Source: an uncultured Coriobacteriaceae bacterium (GTDB lineage: Bacteria > Actinomycetota > Coriobacteriia > Coriobacteriales > Atopobiaceae). From it: a DNA stretch of 64,000 nucleotides. The position numbers were made by a program, and so were the translations under genes. The stretch lies in contig CADAAU010000006.1 of NCBI GenBank assembly GCA_902786015.1, forward strand, positions 62,001 through 126,000, in the 5' to 3' direction. Every line of letters begins with the position of its first letter. Position 1 is the stretch's first letter. The notes under the pieces are model-generated. The model was not told where the DNA came from. It did no database searches and worked only from the letters and a program-made list of their open reading frames with translations. Below are positions 15,511-25,404 of this stretch, in pieces.

Positions 15511-16938
15511 ATGTTGTACGACTATCAATTCCCAAAGATGTTGTTTAGGCAGTCTTCTTGGCTTCTACTGACTGGGCCAGCGCGTACGGCACTTACCCAG
15601 GGACTCATTTCCACGCTCGCTTTGGCGTCAACTGCCGCCGACGCGAAATCGCAAGGTGCCTCGCCTGCCAAGATGCCGCAGGATGCAGCGACCACAGAGG
15701 AGCCTGAGGTTGGACTTGCACCAAAGACTGTGGATGTACCGAAACCAGAGCCGGAGGCCGAGACGGTCGAAGAGCCTGGGCCCGAAGTCGAGCCGGAGGC
15801 CGAGACGGTCGAAGAGCCTGGGCCCGAAGTCGAGCCGGAGGCCGAGACGGTCGAAGAGCCAGAGTCGGAGACCGACGCGGCTGAGCAGCCAGAGGACGAG
15901 GCCGAGCCGGAGCCGACTGAAGAGCCCGAACCGGAGCCGGAACCCGAAAAGGCCTTGGAGCAAGAGAGGCTCTCGAAAGGTTTTGTTTTCGAAGACGTCG
16001 TGTACGACGTTGAGAACGTAGAGGATATTGACGGCGAGTCTCATTTTATGGTCCCCATGCTCGAGATCAGCGCAAAGGTAACGAATACGTCCGATGAGAA
16101 GCGTGACGCGAGCGACCTTCCCGTATTGGAGTTCGCAAACAAGAGCGAAGCTTTTTCTCTCGACTCCGACTTCGAGGGAAGAGAAACGAAGCCTGTTAGC
16201 CTGAGCATCCAATTTGGGCAAATTCCCGACGAGTGCGTGTTCAGCTTTTCGGAGAACGAGGACAAGCCCGCATACACCGGACTCGAGGGCGTGGGCGATG
16301 AGCTGACGAGGCAGTTGGCGGACGCGATTGACCATCTGCCTGACGATCAGGCTGAGCTTGAAGCCGACATATTGGAGGAACAGGCCGAGCTCGAGGCGCA
16401 GGCAAAGCTCGCGGAGGAAGCCGAACTCAAGGAGGAGGCTGAGCAAGAGGAGCAAGCGGAGTCCGAAGACCAGCAGGCCGATTCAGAGCAAGAGTCGGAG
16501 CCCGTGGACGAGATTGGGTCGGAGTCTGAACCGGAGCCGGAGGCTGAGATTGAGTCGGAGCCCGAACTCGATCCAGAGGACGAAGCGGAGTTCATGGACG
16601 AGCCAGAGGTCGAACCCGGACCCGAGTCGGATACCGAACCGGAGGCTGAGGTTGAGTCCGAGTCAAAGGACGATCTCGAGGTTGAGTTGGAACCCGAGCC
16701 GGAGCTCGTTGACGAGGCCGAACCGGAGTTGGATCCCGAGCCCGAGATTGAGTCGGAGTCCGAATCCAAACCGGAGGCAGAAGCCGATCCCGAGCCAGTG
16801 TGCTGGATTTCATCCGCTGGCGAAAAATACCATCTTGACCCGAATTGTCGCTACGTCAGAGGCAACGAGCTCAAGGAAGTTTCGATTGCTGAGGCCATAG
16901 CAATGGGCCGTACCGTGTGCAAAGGCTGCGACCGCTAG
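15511..16938 (+). CDS. Extremely acidic Pro/Glu-repeat protein with C-terminal YHLDPNCRYV cysteine module
   Basis: A 475-residue protein, start chosen at the second ATG because GGAG lies six bases before it. A weakly hydrophobic N-terminus (WLLLTGPARTALTQG to LALASTAADA) may be a signal peptide. Residues ~60-155 and ~325-425 are PE/SE-rich low complexity, the first containing an exact 14-residue repeat. Between them, ~160-270 looks globular (FEDVVYDVENVEDIDG, SLSIQFGQIPDECVFSF), possibly a calcium- or surface-exposed domain, followed by a Glu-rich predicted coiled coil. The last 45 residues (WISSAGEKYHLDPNCRYV ... GRTVCKGCD) match a small Cys/His module found at the C-termini of secreted nucleases and surface proteins. 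Function unknown; extracellular location inferred. Confidence 0.75.
   Translation: MLYDYQFPKMLFRQSSWLLLTGPARTALTQGLISTLALASTAADAKSQGASPAKMPQDAATTEEPEVGLAPKTVDVPKPEPEAETVEEPGPEVEPEAETVEEPGPEVEPEAETVEEPESETDAAEQPEDEAEPEPTEEPEPEPEPEKALEQERLSKGFVFEDVVYDVENVEDIDGESHFMVPMLEISAKVTNTSDEKRDASDLPVLEFANKSEAFSLDSDFEGRETKPVSLSIQFGQIPDECVFSFSENEDKPAYTGLEGVGDELTRQLADAIDHLPDDQAELEADILEEQAELEAQAKLAEEAELKEEAEQEEQAESEDQQADSEQESEPVDEIGSESEPEPEAEIESEPELDPEDEAEFMDEPEVEPGPESDTEPEAEVESESKDDLEVELEPEPELVDEAEPELDPEPEIESESESKPEAEADPEPVCWISSAGEKYHLDPNCRYVRGNELKEVSIAEAIAMGRTVCKGCDR
15748..15860 (+). repeat. 42-bp tandem repeat, about 2.7 copies, inside the acidic protein gene
   Basis: GAGCCGGAGGCCGAGACGGT begins each 42-base unit, at 15748, 15790 and 15832. 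The first two units are identical; the third diverges after GAAGAGCC. It encodes EPEAETVEEPGPEV. Copy number is likely to vary between strains. Confidence 0.85.
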
Positions 16939-16985
16939 CTTACGGCAGCCACGAGACGAGCATGCAGCGCCGTTAAAATCTTACT

Positions 16986-17020
16986 GGGACGTCGGGAGCG
17001 CAACTCTCGGCGTCCTCTTT
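16986..17020 (+). terminator. Terminator after the acidic protein gene
   Basis: GGGACGTCGGGAG and CTCTCGGCGTCC pair around a short loop, followed by TCTTTCG, 48 bases after the stop codon. Confidence 0.6.
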
Positions 17021-17091
17021 CGCACAAAGCTTGGTGGGGGCAAGATACTGGACAAGGTTGCAACGAGGAACCCGCGGATGATGCCGTGACC

Positions 17092-17340
17092 CTACGCCAA
17101 GCTCTGCTCGAAGAAGCTCTGCAGCTTGTCGAAGGGGATGTAGTCGCCCTCGCCGCCATCGTAGAGGTCACAGTGGTTGGCGCCCGGAATGATCATGAGC
17201 TCCTTGTTGTCGCCCTTGAGCAGCTCGAATGCGCCCTCGCCGAAGTAGCGTGAGTGGGCCTTCTCACCGTGGACGATGAGAACGGGATTGTCGATCTCGC
17301 CCGCCATCGAGAGGATGACGAATAGACGATGGTCGTCAGG
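17092..17340 (-). pseudogene. C-terminal fragment of an alpha/beta hydrolase
   Basis: About 80 codons give NPVLIVHGEKAHSRYF then IIPGANHCDLYDGG and DKLQSFFEQSL. This is the end of an alpha/beta hydrolase: the strand before the acid residue and the loop with the catalytic His (GANHCDLYD). The nucleophile half is absent. The frame continues upstream without interruption to the TAG of the flavodoxin-ferredoxin gene, so the fragment sits directly behind it in the same frame. No start signal of its own; almost certainly a deletion remnant. Confidence 0.75.
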
Positions 17341-17343
17341 GTC

Positions 17344-18114
17344 CTACCCGTTGGCTCGCATAAGGTCAGTCAAGGTGACGTGCGGATTGCGGTAATGCAC
17401 CTCGGGATTGGGCTCGGTATACTTGGCGAATCGTATGGCTGCCTTCGGGCATGAGTGAACGCAGGCAAAGCATCCGGCACAAGCGCAGTAGTCCCAGGCC
17501 GGTCTTTCACCCTCGATGCGGATGCACTGCATGGGGCACACGCGCGAACAAGTTCCGCATCCGATGCAGGCATCGGTCAAGCGGTAGAGGGGATTGTCAG
17601 GACGGGGACGCAAATCGAACGCCGGGTCCGCCATGTAGCCCTCGTAGAAACCAACCTCCTCCTCGGTAGCGGGTTGGATGTAACGCTTACGAGACTCAAC
17701 GTCCGCGCGAATAGCGGCGAGATGCTCGTCCACTCGCTTCTCGGGGTCGATGCGCATTTGCTCTGCCATGTCGAAGACCTGTAGCGCGTTGTCCACCATG
17801 ATCACCGTATTGAAGTAGTCCACACGCCGACCGGCAGACTCGAGCCGAGCGCTGACGCGCTCGGCGATACCACCGTTGTGCATGCCGTATGTGGTGACGA
17901 TGAAGAAGTAGTCTGTGTCGAACGTGGATTCCATGATGAATTTCTCCACCACACCTGGCAGGTCGAACTCGAAGAGTGGGCATACGATGCCGATGGCACC
18001 CGCATGGTAGTGTCGGTCCGATTTGCGCAGCTCCTGCGCAATGCTCACAAGGTCGTCATCAATCTGACGTGCCGCATAGAGGCTATTGCCCGTTGCAGTG
18101 AAGTAGAAAACCAT
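17344..18114 (-). CDS. EFR1-type flavodoxin-ferredoxin fusion
   Basis: A 256-residue electron-transfer protein. An N-terminal flavodoxin-like domain starts FYFTATGNSLYAA, the FMN phosphate loop of the EFR1 family. The C-terminal ~75 residues hold two [4Fe-4S] motifs, CIGCGTCSRVCPMQC and CACAGCFACVHSCP. ATG with AAAGGG six bases before; the open frame extends far upstream but only into antisense sequence. Own promoter at 18172-18201. EFR1 proteins are common in strict anaerobes; the redox partner is unknown. Confidence 0.9.
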   Translation of the reverse strand: MVFYFTATGNSLYAARQIDDDLVSIAQELRKSDRHYHAGAIGIVCPLFEFDLPGVVEKFIMESTFDTDYFFIVTTYGMHNGGIAERVSARLESAGRRVDYFNTVIMVDNALQVFDMAEQMRIDPEKRVDEHLAAIRADVESRKRYIQPATEEEVGFYEGYMADPAFDLRPRPDNPLYRLTDACIGCGTCSRVCPMQCIRIEGERPAWDYCACAGCFACVHSCPKAAIRFAKYTEPNPEVHYRNPHVTLTDLMRANG

Positions 18115-18171
18115 CGCCGCCCTTTCTCTCTCCCCAAACGCGTGAGATTCAACTCGTTTCACCGAAAACAA

Positions 18172-18201
18172 ATTATGATTCAAGGGATAATATTGCGTCA
18201 A
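18172..18201 (-). promoter_or_regulatory. Promoter of the EFR1 gene
   Basis: TTGACG and CATAAT on the minus strand with an 18-base spacer, about 60 bases before the ATG. Confidence 0.6.
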
Positions 18202-18267
18202 GTGCAAATCACGCATGGCGCTACAGTAATAGTCTCCAGCACGATGATCACACGAGAGGTGAGCAGC

Positions 18268-18696
18268 ATGCCGAATGTGACGCTCGGGCACGTCTTCCCC
18301 GCTACATACACCCAGGCACCCGTGAGCTCGATGATGCCCAGCCGGCCGGCCTGGGTCGGCACCGCGGGAACGCTCTGCGTTCTCCACGTGCGCTACGGAA
18401 CCAACGAGAGCCGTGATCGCCAGATCTGTGTGTTCTTGAGCGAGCGCGCTTCCTTCATCACCGACCCGGGCCTCATCACGCGGGAGGGCGATGCGCTTGT
18501 GCACGTCTATCGCACCACGCCTGTCGACAGGGTCCTGCGCGAACCGCTGCGCGATGACCTTTCGGGCGAATACGTGAACGTGTGGCTCCTGACGGGACCC
18601 GAAGTATGTGAACCGCGAGAGCGCACAGACCTTCTCGAGACAATCAAGAAGCGCTGGCGCGTACTGCGCCGGGCCGAAATGGGCTATGGAAGGTAG
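18268..18696 (+). CDS. Hypothetical protein, 142 residues
   Basis: The ATG follows GAGAGGTGAGC at a good distance, which is the main support. The product has no membrane segment or signal peptide and is rich in Arg and charged residues in its second half (DLLETIKKRWRVLRRAE). No family recognised. It is divergent from the EFR1 gene. The antisense frame is also open over this stretch but lacks a start signal. The gene may be real or a remnant. Confidence 0.4.
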   Translation: MPNVTLGHVFPATYTQAPVSSMMPSRPAWVGTAGTLCVLHVRYGTNESRDRQICVFLSERASFITDPGLITREGDALVHVYRTTPVDRVLREPLRDDLSGEYVNVWLLTGPEVCEPRERTDLLETIKKRWRVLRRAEMGYGR

Positions 18697-18752
18697 CCGA
18701 CTCACACTCACGCTTCTCCATCTTCCACAAGCCTGACATACCTAACCACTAG

Positions 18753-19025
18753 CCCGCGTGCATCTCTTTCACGTTCTTCTCGGACCCCATGATGGGGCTT
18801 GCTTACGAGTGTGAGCCGACGCTCGATCGCCTTGCGGCTCACTACGGAGAGGCTCTCGAGTTGCGCCATGCCATGGTCGTCCTCGTGCATGATATGGCTG
18901 ACTTCATGACGATGGAGGAACGCGCGCTCTTCCACAATGCCGACGTGCTCGGCTTCATTGCGGACGCCAAGAAGGCCTTTGCCAAAGCAGAGCTCATCTT
19001 CGATGCCACCCACGAGGGGTTGTGA
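18753..19025 (+). pseudogene. Truncated DsbA-like (thioredoxin-fold) protein fragment
   Basis: Starting right after a stop codon, the frame reads FTFFSDPMMGLAYECEP, then AAHYGEALELRHAM and DMADFMTMEERAL. This is like the N-terminal strand-helix of DsbA/FrnE-type proteins in which the CXXC position is replaced (SDPMMG). The family usually has ~200 residues; here only ~60 fit, then the sequence becomes nondescript (ADAKKAFAKAELIF) and stops. No ribosome binding site precedes the ATG pair at 18789. Family assignment is from pattern memory and moderate. Confidence 0.4.
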
Positions 19026-19147
19026 TGCACGAGCAAAACCCTCCCGAAGCGCTCGCGAGGCACTCCTTCTACCGGCTCCTCAGCACTCGTGTGACGGGGG
19101 TCTCCCGCACTGAGTTGCCAGCATTCATGGAGGAGCAACCTCGATGA
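19025..19147 (+). CDS. Small ORF (40 residues), stop-start coupled to the DsbA-like fragment
   Basis: TGATG joins it to the preceding frame. Encodes MHEQNPPEALARHSFYRLL and then VSRTELPAFMEEQPR. Unrecognised; may be the rest of the same decayed gene in another frame, or a real short peptide. Confidence 0.25.
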   Translation: MHEQNPPEALARHSFYRLLSTRVTGVSRTELPAFMEEQPR

Positions 19148-19347
19148 ACTCGGATAACCAGAGGCGGGCATGATAACGGGAATGCCAAAGAAGGTGAAGG
19201 TCCAGCTTAATTCGCCAAGGAAGCCCAAATTAACGGAACCTAAGACATCGCCACCTGCTACCGAACCTTCCGAGGAGCGGATGAAGACAATAGAGGCACA
19301 ATGACGGATAATGGGAGTCAAAGACGCACGTCGGAGGGAAATCACGC
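19148..19347. other. Stretch upstream of the MglB-like gene
   Basis: Contains a 44-codon frame (19170-19304) rich in Lys, Pro and Glu (MPKKVKVQLNSPRKPKL) without a good ribosome binding site. No clear promoter. Probably leader plus decayed sequence. Confidence 0.3.
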
Positions 19348-20526
19348 ATGCAACGCACAAAGCGCACACCATTCGTTGCCTTTATATTCGACGTGGCACT
19401 CGCGTTCATCGCCTGTCTGATGCTTGGCGCATGCGCACAGATTGCTACACAAAATGGCTCAGGATCAGCAGGCTCTCTTGCTCAGAACTTTGTGGCCTCA
19501 ATCTTCTACTACGACTATGATGACGTGTACATCAGCTCGGTGCGCAACGCCCTGACCGCCGGCCTCGCCTCAAAGAGCATCACTTATCAGGAGTACGACG
19601 CGGACCATGACCAGATTGCGCAGAACACCCAAATAGACAAGGCCATCGAGAATGGCACGTCCATCCTGGTCGTTAACATCGTCAACAGCGGCAGCGCCGA
19701 ACGCGCTGACGTAATCTGCCAGAAGGCAGCAGCCGCGAATATTCCCCTCGTCTTCTTCAACCGCCCCATCGAGGAGGAGGGCTATGAGGGCGTCATCCTC
19801 GACTACTACGATAACGTTGCCTTCGTGGGTACCGACTCGGCTGAGGCGGGTCACCTACAAGGAAAGATGATTGGCGAGTACCTCAAGGAACACTATGATG
19901 AGGTCGACCTCAACGGTGACGGCCGCATATCCTACGCAATGTTCAAGGGCGAGGCCGCTAACGCCGAGGCAATCTACCGAACTACCTACTCCGTTGAGGA
20001 TGCCAACGCCATCCTTAAGAGCGCGGGCTATCCCGATCTTGTCTATTTCGATCCTACAAGCGTCGACAAGTTCCAGCTCGATCTTACCGGTTCGTGGACG
20101 AGGGACTCCGTCATGAGCTACATGACAACGAACCTTGTGCACTACAACGAGGAGAACGGCAACATGATCGAGCTTGTGATTGCCAACAGCGATTCGATGG
20201 CCGAGGGTGCCATTGACGCCCTGCAGACCTTCGGCTACAACCTCGGCACCCCCGGCAGCGCGACAATCCCCGTCTTCGGAGTCGACGCGACTGCCGCCGG
20301 CCGCGAGCTCATAGCAAAAGGAATCATGACGGGAACCATCGAACAAGATTCCCAAGCGATGGCTGACTGCATCGCCAAGATGACCGAGAACGCCAAGAAT
20401 GGCGAGGACCTGCTCGAAGGCATGGACTCCTATCCTCGCGACACCGAGTTCGGACGAGAGCGCATGATAGTGCTGCCCTACTCCATCTACTCGCCGCAGG
20501 AAGGCTCAGTTCAAGACGATAAGTAG
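19348..20526 (+). CDS. MglB-like galactose/glucose-binding lipoprotein
   Basis: Periplasmic-binding-protein-type sugar receptor of 392 residues, exported as a lipoprotein (hydrophobic N-terminus then lipobox LGAC). The EF-hand-like calcium loop DLNGDGRIS at about residue 190 is diagnostic of the MglB galactose/glucose-binding group; NIVNSGSAERAD and FFNRPI match the ligand cleft. GGAGGG lies eight bases before the ATG. No MglA ATPase or MglC permease is adjacent, and the next gene is convergent only three bases away, so this is an orphan receptor. It could serve a transporter elsewhere or a chemosensor. Confidence 0.85.
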   Translation: MQRTKRTPFVAFIFDVALAFIACLMLGACAQIATQNGSGSAGSLAQNFVASIFYYDYDDVYISSVRNALTAGLASKSITYQEYDADHDQIAQNTQIDKAIENGTSILVVNIVNSGSAERADVICQKAAAANIPLVFFNRPIEEEGYEGVILDYYDNVAFVGTDSAEAGHLQGKMIGEYLKEHYDEVDLNGDGRISYAMFKGEAANAEAIYRTTYSVEDANAILKSAGYPDLVYFDPTSVDKFQLDLTGSWTRDSVMSYMTTNLVHYNEENGNMIELVIANSDSMAEGAIDALQTFGYNLGTPGSATIPVFGVDATAAGRELIAKGIMTGTIEQDSQAMADCIAKMTENAKNGEDLLEGMDSYPRDTEFGRERMIVLPYSIYSPQEGSVQDDK

Positions 20527-20528
20527 GG

Positions 20529-21458
20529 TCATCCCCGAACCATGGGGTCGCTCTCACCCTCCGCGCGCCGCTTCGCCAGCCCCCACCGCAGCGACAACTT
20601 CGCCCCTAACTCCTGTAGAACCTCGTTGATAACGGCTCCCATCATGAGGAAGTAGCAGCTGAAGTACAGCCAGAACATCACGAGCGTAAGCGTGGTAAGG
20701 CTGCCGTAGGCAGAGAAGCCATTGAACCGACCCACATAGATAGACAGTGCGTTCGATAGAAGCATGATGGCAAATACCGCGAAGATGGCACCTGGGAACT
20801 GCGCGACGAAGCGGAGCTTTCGCCGAGGTAGCATCTTGTAGAGAACCGAGAGGGACAGCACCCCAATGATCATGGTATAGATTACGTCGATGGTATCCGA
20901 GAACCCGGAAAGCGACATGCCCTGGGGTCGGTGACGGATAAGGAAGATCTTTAGAGGTCGCCATCCTATGAAACTTGCGGCAAGTGCCACCGCGACCGCA
21001 AAGATCAAGAAGGTGCATAGAACCGACCAGACGCGCACGACCACCCAGTTCCGAGAACCCTCGGTCGTGCATATGGTGTCGAGACCCTGCGTCATGGCAT
21101 GCATGACCTTGGAGATGGTCCACAGCATCGTGATGATGGTGATGGGCACGAGCCCGGAAGAGGAGGAGTAGACCTCCTGAAGCAGCCCGTGCAGAGTGGA
21201 CAGCAGGTAATCGGGAAAGACGTTGTCGATGGCATAGAGGATGGACTCCTGGCTGATGGGGGCAAACTTGATGAGCTGAAGGAAGAGGATCACCATCGGG
21301 AACACCGTCATCAAGATATAGAAGGCAATCTGGGCAGTGTATGCGCCAACACGGTCCGCAAACGACTTCTTTAGGACGCGCATAACGAATTTCACGGGCC
21401 CACAGTCCAAGACCTTGGTCACAACAGCCTGGACTATCTCAATCGCTCTCTGTAACAC
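20529..21458 (-). CDS. YihY/BrkB-family inner-membrane protein
   Basis: A 309-residue membrane protein with about six hydrophobic helices and the family patterns DRVGAYTAQIAFYILMTVFP near residues 34-53 and AYGSLTTLTLVMFWLYFS near 250-270. It was once misassigned as ribonuclease BN; its role is not established (export or lipid-related functions have been proposed for relatives). The GTG start has AGGAGCG six bases before. A minus-strand TATAAT at 21518-21523 is its likely -10. Confidence 0.9.
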   Translation of the reverse strand: MLQRAIEIVQAVVTKVLDCGPVKFVMRVLKKSFADRVGAYTAQIAFYILMTVFPMVILFLQLIKFAPISQESILYAIDNVFPDYLLSTLHGLLQEVYSSSSGLVPITIITMLWTISKVMHAMTQGLDTICTTEGSRNWVVVRVWSVLCTFLIFAVAVALAASFIGWRPLKIFLIRHRPQGMSLSGFSDTIDVIYTMIIGVLSLSVLYKMLPRRKLRFVAQFPGAIFAVFAIMLLSNALSIYVGRFNGFSAYGSLTTLTLVMFWLYFSCYFLMMGAVINEVLQELGAKLSLRWGLAKRRAEGESDPMVRG

Positions 21459-21621
21459 GAGTCGCTCCTATCCGCAGCTCACAGTGATGCAATCCCGACA
21501 CGAAACACTTTAAGCGTATTATAGGTCCGTGCAAGCTGTTTTACGAACTGGTCTGCTCGGTGGAGGTTAGGCGAACCTCACGTTTGCGTGGCACGCCTTG
21601 ATGGGCGGACCATATGACTAC

Positions 21622-21656
21622 AAGGGCTGGCCTCCAAATGAAGAAGGCCGGCCCTT
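21622..21656 (-). terminator. Terminator after the GH1 gene
   Basis: GGGCCGGCCT and AGGCCAGCCC pair on the minus strand with an 11-15-base loop, followed by TTGTAG. 37 bases beyond the stop. Confidence 0.6.
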
Positions 21657-21692
21657 GCTGACTAACCAAGAATGCCTTGACGATGCTATCGA

Positions 21693-23168
<1,476 letters not shown>

Positions 23169-23242
23169 TTAGTGGCCATAGGGACTAGTTCCTTGTGCTG
23201 GGCCCTTCTAGGCTCATGCATCCGCGAAACAAATTCATATAT

Positions 23243-23270
23243 ACTATACGACCATTTTTACTCAGTACAA
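23243..23270 (-). promoter_or_regulatory. Promoter of the GH1 gene
   Basis: TTGTAC and TATAGT on the minus strand, 16-base spacer, about 100 bases before the start codon; the long leader in between could hold regulation. Confidence 0.5.
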
Positions 23271-23486
23271 CCGCGATGGCCATCAACGGAAAGGCTTGTT
23301 TGACCGGCTTGTTTGGCTTGACGAATCGGGGTTGTTAAAAGAACATCTTTAGGTTATACGCCGTAACGTGCAAACAAAACAGTCATGACGACGTGAATGA
23401 CCAGGAACGATAAAGACGTCATCGCCTCATTGACCTTTGCCATCCGCTTATTGAGTGTCGAATCCAAAAGAGAACTCCCGCTTGTA
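23271..23486. other. Intergenic stretch without a gene
   Basis: Holds two close copies of GGCTTGTTTG (about 23292-23316) near the GH1 promoter. No terminator was identified for the esterase gene that ends at its right edge, and no coding frame is supported. Confidence 0.4.
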
Positions 23487-24419
23487 CTAGAGGTGTTTGC
23501 GGATGAACCTGTCAACGATATCCATCGCCTGCGTCGACCAGAACTCAGGACCGCCGTGATCTGCCCCTTTCACCAGGTAAAGCGTGCTCTGGTGACCCGT
23601 GGCACGCAGATGTTGATGCAAAAGTACGCTGCAGCGCGTATTGACAATACGGTCCTTTGTGCCGTGAAACGTCAGAACAGGGGCGATGCAAGTTTCATTG
23701 TCTATATTGTGACGCACAGTGATGAGTTTGCGAGCTTCGCGGTCGATCCGCAGGTCGATCCCTCCCATCTCCATGCCTTCGGGTGAGTCAGGCAGGTTAT
23801 GGTTGGGAGTGGAGGGGTTTGAATCATCGAAGTCGAGATCGGTCGACCCATAAAGATTGACTATGCAGCTCACCTCGGCTGACACTCCCGGAAATAGGTT
23901 CGCGCTCGTTTCGTCGTCGTGCAAGATGCCGGCATACACCGCCGTGTGGCCACCTGACGAGTCACCCATTATCGCCATGCGATCTGGATCCACGTCGAAC
24001 TCCGATGCGTGCACGCGCATGAACCGCACGGCGTTTCGTGCGTCTTGAATAGGCGCGGGGATGCTCGCAAGCGAGCTTTCGCGGTATTCGACAACCGCAA
24101 CCACATACCCGCGCTCAGCCAATCGCGCGATGCAAGGTATGTTTGCATACACGTTCTGTTTCATCCATGCAGAACCCTGAACATACACGATGCAAGGATA
24201 CGTCTGCCCGGAACTAGCGCTTGCACGTCGCAACTTGATGTTGCGACTGTTGGGTACCAGAATCTGGAGCGTACGGCTCACGCCGTCTATGCTCTCGTAC
24301 TCGACGTTGGGAACGTATGTAACTCCCATCTCGTCGCCCGTGGTATCCAGCCACAGGGCTTCCGGTACGTCCCCGTCGAACTCAGGTAACTCTTCGTATG
24401 TCCACGCTTTGACTTCCAT
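23487..24419 (-). CDS. Alpha/beta hydrolase (BD-FAE / lipase-esterase type)
   Basis: A 310-residue cytosolic-looking esterase. The nucleophile elbow is GDSSGGH near residue 152, the acid is in FHGTKDRIV, and the His is in KGADHGGPEFW. The oxyanion region reads YVQGSAWMKQN where HGG-type esterases have HGGG. BD-FAE-type proteins of this shape act on acyl esters of carbohydrates, but the substrate here is unknown. It follows the LysR gene by 22 bases on the same strand, so the regulator and esterase are probably one operon. Confidence 0.85.
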   Translation of the reverse strand: MEVKAWTYEELPEFDGDVPEALWLDTTGDEMGVTYVPNVEYESIDGVSRTLQILVPNSRNIKLRRASASSGQTYPCIVYVQGSAWMKQNVYANIPCIARLAERGYVVAVVEYRESSLASIPAPIQDARNAVRFMRVHASEFDVDPDRMAIMGDSSGGHTAVYAGILHDDETSANLFPGVSAEVSCIVNLYGSTDLDFDDSNPSTPNHNLPDSPEGMEMGGIDLRIDREARKLITVRHNIDNETCIAPVLTFHGTKDRIVNTRCSVLLHQHLRATGHQSTLYLVKGADHGGPEFWSTQAMDIVDRFIRKHL

Positions 24420-24441
24420 GCTCGCCTCTCTCGATTATTCC

Positions 24442-25335
24442 TTACTCGGTTTCAACAGCCATCTCTCGCATCGATCGCAGAAACGCATCGCACGCGCGCG
24501 AAAGGGGCTGGTAACGCTTCCATACAAGATACGCCGGCGTTGTCGGCAAATCTTCCAGCGGGACGTAAACGAACGGAGTGCCGTCGCCGGCCGCCACAAT
24601 ACCGTCGAAGCAGACGGCGATTCCCATACCCGCCTCAACCAGCAGTGAACCGTTGTAGAGCAGCGTATAGGTGGCGGCTATGTTGAACCCTTTCGACACG
24701 AGCCGAGAATACATGGCGTTGCTATTATCGACCAGTTCGCCACTCTCCCCACTCACGATAAGTCTCTCTTCTGCAAGATCCTCGAGCGTTATGGTCTCCC
24801 GATCAGCCAGCTTGTGGTCGTTTCGCACCAGAACGCCCCATCGATCCTCATGTGGAAGCAACAGCGATTCGAATTTGTTGTCTGGGTTTGTCCCAAACAC
24901 AACACCAAAATCCAGGAGGCCTCTTTCGACTCGTTCGACAACGTCGTTGCCGTTACCGGAATGAATGCGCAGTCGTACCCCCGGGTGCCTACTTTGCAAA
25001 TCTGTTGCAACCTGTGCGACAAGCTCCATTACTCGCGATTCTCCCCCGCCAACCCAGATGTCGCCCTCGATTTCGGCTGCGGGTGAGCGAAGCTCCCGCT
25101 CGGTGCGATCGGCCAGACTCACGATCTCGTCCGCACGCTTTCTAAGCAGCATCCCCTCTTCGGTGAGCGTCACACCGCGCGGTTCACGCACAAGGAGCTC
25201 GCAGCCCATCTCGCGTTCAAGCTCAGAAAGCTGACGCGAAAGCGCTGGTTGCGTGATGTGCAGGTGCCGCGCGGCTCGGGTAACGTTACCTTCTCGTGCG
25301 ACGGCCAAAAACGAGCGAAGCGTACGAAGTTCCAT
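24442..25335 (-). CDS. LysR-family transcriptional regulator
   Basis: A 297-residue LTTR with the N-terminal winged HTH (LRSFLAVAREGNVTRAARHL then ITQPALSRQL at residues ~7-37) and a C-terminal co-inducer-binding domain. Length is typical. It lies upstream of, and same strand as, the esterase gene, which is the obvious target. Ligand unknown. AGGGAG precedes the ATG. Confidence 0.93.
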   Translation of the reverse strand: MELRTLRSFLAVAREGNVTRAARHLHITQPALSRQLSELEREMGCELLVREPRGVTLTEEGMLLRKRADEIVSLADRTERELRSPAAEIEGDIWVGGGESRVMELVAQVATDLQSRHPGVRLRIHSGNGNDVVERVERGLLDFGVVFGTNPDNKFESLLLPHEDRWGVLVRNDHKLADRETITLEDLAEERLIVSGESGELVDNSNAMYSRLVSKGFNIAATYTLLYNGSLLVEAGMGIAVCFDGIVAAGDGTPFVYVPLEDLPTTPAYLVWKRYQPLSRACDAFLRSMREMAVETE

Positions 25336-25404
25336 GGAGTCTCCCTTGGCCAGCCGTTATCACTCATGTTTCCTTTGCAAATAATAACATGAACGATTGA
25401 ATGC

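Noticed and set aside
15628..16455. Leu/Arg-rich minus-strand frame opposite the acidic protein
   Set aside because: Direct antisense of Glu/Pro repeats (GAG/CCG read as CTC/CGG); no start signal. The plus strand ends in a sensible Cys module.
17878..18696. 272-codon plus-strand frame running through the EFR1 gene into the 18.3-kb hypothetical
   Set aside because: The first half is antisense to EFR1. Only the part after the ATG at 18268 with its ribosome site was kept.
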